64,000 bases of DNA, from assembly GCF_030463565.1 (NCBI RefSeq), contig NC_134644.1:128523388-128587387 (forward strand), read 5' to 3'. Source of the DNA: Pelecanus crispus. Its lineage: Eukaryota > Chordata > Aves > Pelecaniformes > Pelecanidae. The notes beneath the pieces were generated by a model that saw nothing but the letters and a program-made list of their open reading frames with translations, was not told the origin of the DNA and did not search any database. The position numbers and the translations under genes are program-made. Positions 63,751-64,000 of this stretch are shown one piece after another (within the stretch, counting starts at the first letter, position 1; the number at the start of each line of letters is the position of its first letter).

Positions 63751-64000
63751 TTCACTCACTCCTTGTCAAAGAATTTGGGCAAAGCAAACCTTCTGAAAGA
63801 GGTGAATGTGATAGCTGAAAGGAGACGAAACCTCTCTTCATTGCAGGGGAACACATAAATTCTCAAAATGGAGGACAGGCACATCCAGACTGTAGGGAAT
63901 TGGTAGAGGGAAGAAAGCCTAACTTACTCATCTCCCAGTGTGCTTCCCTTTCCTGTTTCTTTTCTACTAGGTCAAGCTTTAGGTCAATTCTCTGCTTTTG

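Larger units (their letters stand above)
52170..64000. other. Non-coding stretch without a convincing gene
   Basis: Only short or unsupported frames were seen. A strong acceptor at 56017-56018 opens two plausible but short frames, with no donor found. Old repeats occur at 57.77-57.84, 59.22, 61.08 and 63.58-63.75 kb. A T-rich tract lies at 57698-57715. The rest shows nothing I can name. Confidence 0.45.

Overview
The window looks like avian nuclear DNA. It carries 5'-truncated CR1 retrotransposons with the characteristic ATTCTRTG-type 3' repeats, very few other young transposons, short microsatellites, one compact CpG island, and scattered decayed amniote-wide repeats. A turtle or crocodilian cannot be excluded, but the low repeat density favours a bird. 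Almost all of it is intronic or intergenic. No bacterial-style genes, CRISPR arrays, complete retroviruses, intact RNA genes or operons were seen.

The main result is a split protein-coding gene on the minus strand. Seven exon-sized open segments run from about 51.6 kb down to 26.2 kb. Splice phases agree at five of the six junctions, and the last exon ends in a stop followed 60 bases later by an AATAAA signal. The predicted protein is about 300 residues, basic and hydrophilic, with no membrane segment. I do not recognise it. The sixth junction (49,770 to 49,460) is out of phase by one base beside a run of seven A's, which could be a sequence error, an unseen microexon or the start of decay. 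A possible plus-strand exon starts 400 bases beyond the gene's 5' end.

Layout: 1-3.5 kb holds nothing recognisable. At 3.49-4.05 kb a truncated U6 snRNA copy is fused to a truncated CR1, both on the minus strand, which looks like a template-switch retrocopy. At 4.8-4.9 kb there is a candidate minus-strand exon, and at 6.6 kb a 15-base microexon-like signal. A CpG island at 7.6-8.4 kb is the only strong promoter-like region, with possible donors leaving it on both strands. From 8.4 to 25.4 kb I see no convincing gene. At 25.4-26.0 kb two CR1 copies lie head to head, just beyond the 3' end of the minus-strand gene. The introns of that gene (26.5-29.7 and 29.7-49.3 kb) contain ancient MIR/L2-like and L3-like fragments, possible regulatory blocks, and a TATA-like site with a perfect 13-bp hairpin at 45.4 kb. 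From 52.2 to 64 kb nothing convincing was found apart from old repeats.

All exon calls rest on reading frames, splice-site sequence and phase. None has been checked against transcripts or homologues.
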